Shown here: positions 63,386-64,000 of the stretch, piece by piece
Position numbering within the stretch: position 1 is the first letter of the stretch
Layout of the letters: every line of letters starts with the position of its first letter
NCBI GenBank assembly: GCA_949284715.1
Contig: CASDWH010000020.1
Location: 42,008 to 106,007 of the forward strand
Direction: 5' to 3'
DNA length: 64,000 nucleotides
Source: an uncultured bacterium
GTDB lineage: Bacteria; Cyanobacteriota; Vampirovibrionia; Gastranaerophilales; Gastranaerophilaceae
Notes under the pieces: generated by a model
The model's database searches: none
Seen by the model: the letters and a program-made list of their open reading frames with translations, nothing else
Told to the model about the DNA's origin: nothing
Made by a program: the position numbers and the translations under genes

Positions 63386-64000
63386 CTTGACTTAGGCGGT
63401 GCAAATGGTGATATAAATACAGCCATGAAAATATCCGCTGAAAGAGTTTGCATACTTCATGATAATGACGAAGCAGGCAGAAAAGTATTAGAAAAAGCAA
63501 AAGAAATTCGTACTGTTTTTGGATTAACAACACCCGAAGGCATAAAAGATATTGACGAATTTATAAATGGTTTTAAAGATGAAAAGCAATGCAGTGAAGC
63601 TGTTTGGGAATTACTAAAAGGTATGAAACACTATCATAGAGACCTTAGCGGCATTGAAGCAGAAGTCAGAAGTATTATGAATAATACTAAAATAACACAG
63701 CTCAATAGGCAGCAGCTCGTTTCGTTACTAATTGAAAAAGAAATTCTGCAGCGCGGAAAATTCTTCAAAGACAGCAATTACCAGTACATCTTTCTTGATG
63801 ATGATAAGAAAATTATACCTATAATAGCTTCTGACGAATGGCTAAAAAGATTGTTAAATCGTATGGGCGTAAATCCGTCAAGAGAGTACTATAACTATAC
63901 TGTTAACGATTTATCAACTTTTGCTTTTGACCATGGTGCCCCGATAGAAACGCACAATTTCTGCCACTATGATAAAGATAAAAATGCAATTTATATTTCT
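63386..64000 (+). CDS. TOPRIM primase-like protein, partial (truncated start, runs off the window)
   Basis: The frame runs uninterrupted to the right edge. It begins with LDLGGANGDINTAMKI and then carries the TOPRIM motif ILHDNDEAGRKVLEKAKEI, where DxD-type Asp residues bind metal in primases of plasmids, phages and integrative elements. The N-terminal zinc-binding and catalytic Glu portion is missing. Sequence similarity appears to begin abruptly near 63386, next to the start of the HEPN gene. An internal ATG at 63425 has no good ribosome-binding site. The gene is probably a 5'-deleted remnant or a rearrangement product. Confidence 0.55.

Noticed and set aside
63372..63533. HEPN gene extended to 63533
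   Set aside because: This part is antisense to a convincing TOPRIM sequence and is strongly hydrophobic and aromatic, as shadow frames often are.

Overview
The window is AT-rich bacterial chromosome from a double-membraned, flagellated organism. It carries flagellar export and rod genes, a TolC/MacAB-type efflux operon, LPS/capsule-type glycosyltransferases and UDP-GlcNAc epimerase. The gene mix (HEAT-repeat protein, FolE2, RqcP, a cyanobacterial-looking L34, ATP-type PEPCK, and large lineage-specific membrane and LysM-like proteins) resembles gut-associated non-photosynthetic Cyanobacteria (Melainabacteria/Vampirovibrionia, Gastranaerophilales). That placement is an inference from gene content, not a proof.

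Layout. 0-3.3 kb: flagellar export genes (a fragment, fliH, flhA) followed by yidD. 3.3-6.4 kb: two lineage-type membrane proteins around tRNA-Ile and rpsU. 6.5-6.7 kb: a probable unannotated small RNA on the minus strand. 6.7-19.6 kb: housekeeping genes (rqcP, dnaE, rpmH, proC, folE2, aroQ, cysE, cysK, CoA-disulfide reductase, wecB, smpB). 19.7-24.8 kb: a secreted protein and fliI, then an opposing operon of a dicarboxylate/amino-acid symporter, an unknown Cys-containing protein, an HgdC-like activase ATPase and yraN. 24.9-29.7 kb: a response regulator-histidine kinase-flgB-flgC-fliE operon and an orphan HepT-like gene, bracketed by two near-identical ~235 bp elements in inverted orientation. 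29.8-36.2 kb: a 769-aa LysM-tailed protein, a HEAT-repeat protein, a second histidine kinase, a structured intergenic region and tRNA-Thr. 36.3-39.1 kb: a GT8-GT9 fusion glycosyltransferase and a second glycosyltransferase.

39.1-44.1 kb is the most unusual stretch. A membrane-protein gene is frameshifted in a G8 tract. Behind it lie toxin-like cassette genes interleaved with direct repeats that carry copies of the 3' end of that frameshifted gene. This looks like a recombining polymorphic-toxin-type locus.

44.1-48.8 kb: a tolC-macA-macB-type tripartite efflux operon. 48.9-54.7 kb: metG, a LysM-like small protein, a DXP-synthase-family enzyme and a flavoprotein. 54.8-57.3 kb: a zinc/cadmium P-type ATPase divergent from an SmtB-type ArsR regulator, with three matching operator palindromes. 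57.4-60.9 kb: pckA, then an XRE regulator divergent from a frameshifted membrane protein across a perfect 26-bp palindrome. From about 60.94 kb to the end is an integrated element. It is bounded on the left by the displaced 3' half of a tRNA-Arg(UCU) gene and carries a Fic AMPylase with repeated operators, a HEPN-domain protein and a TOPRIM primase fragment.
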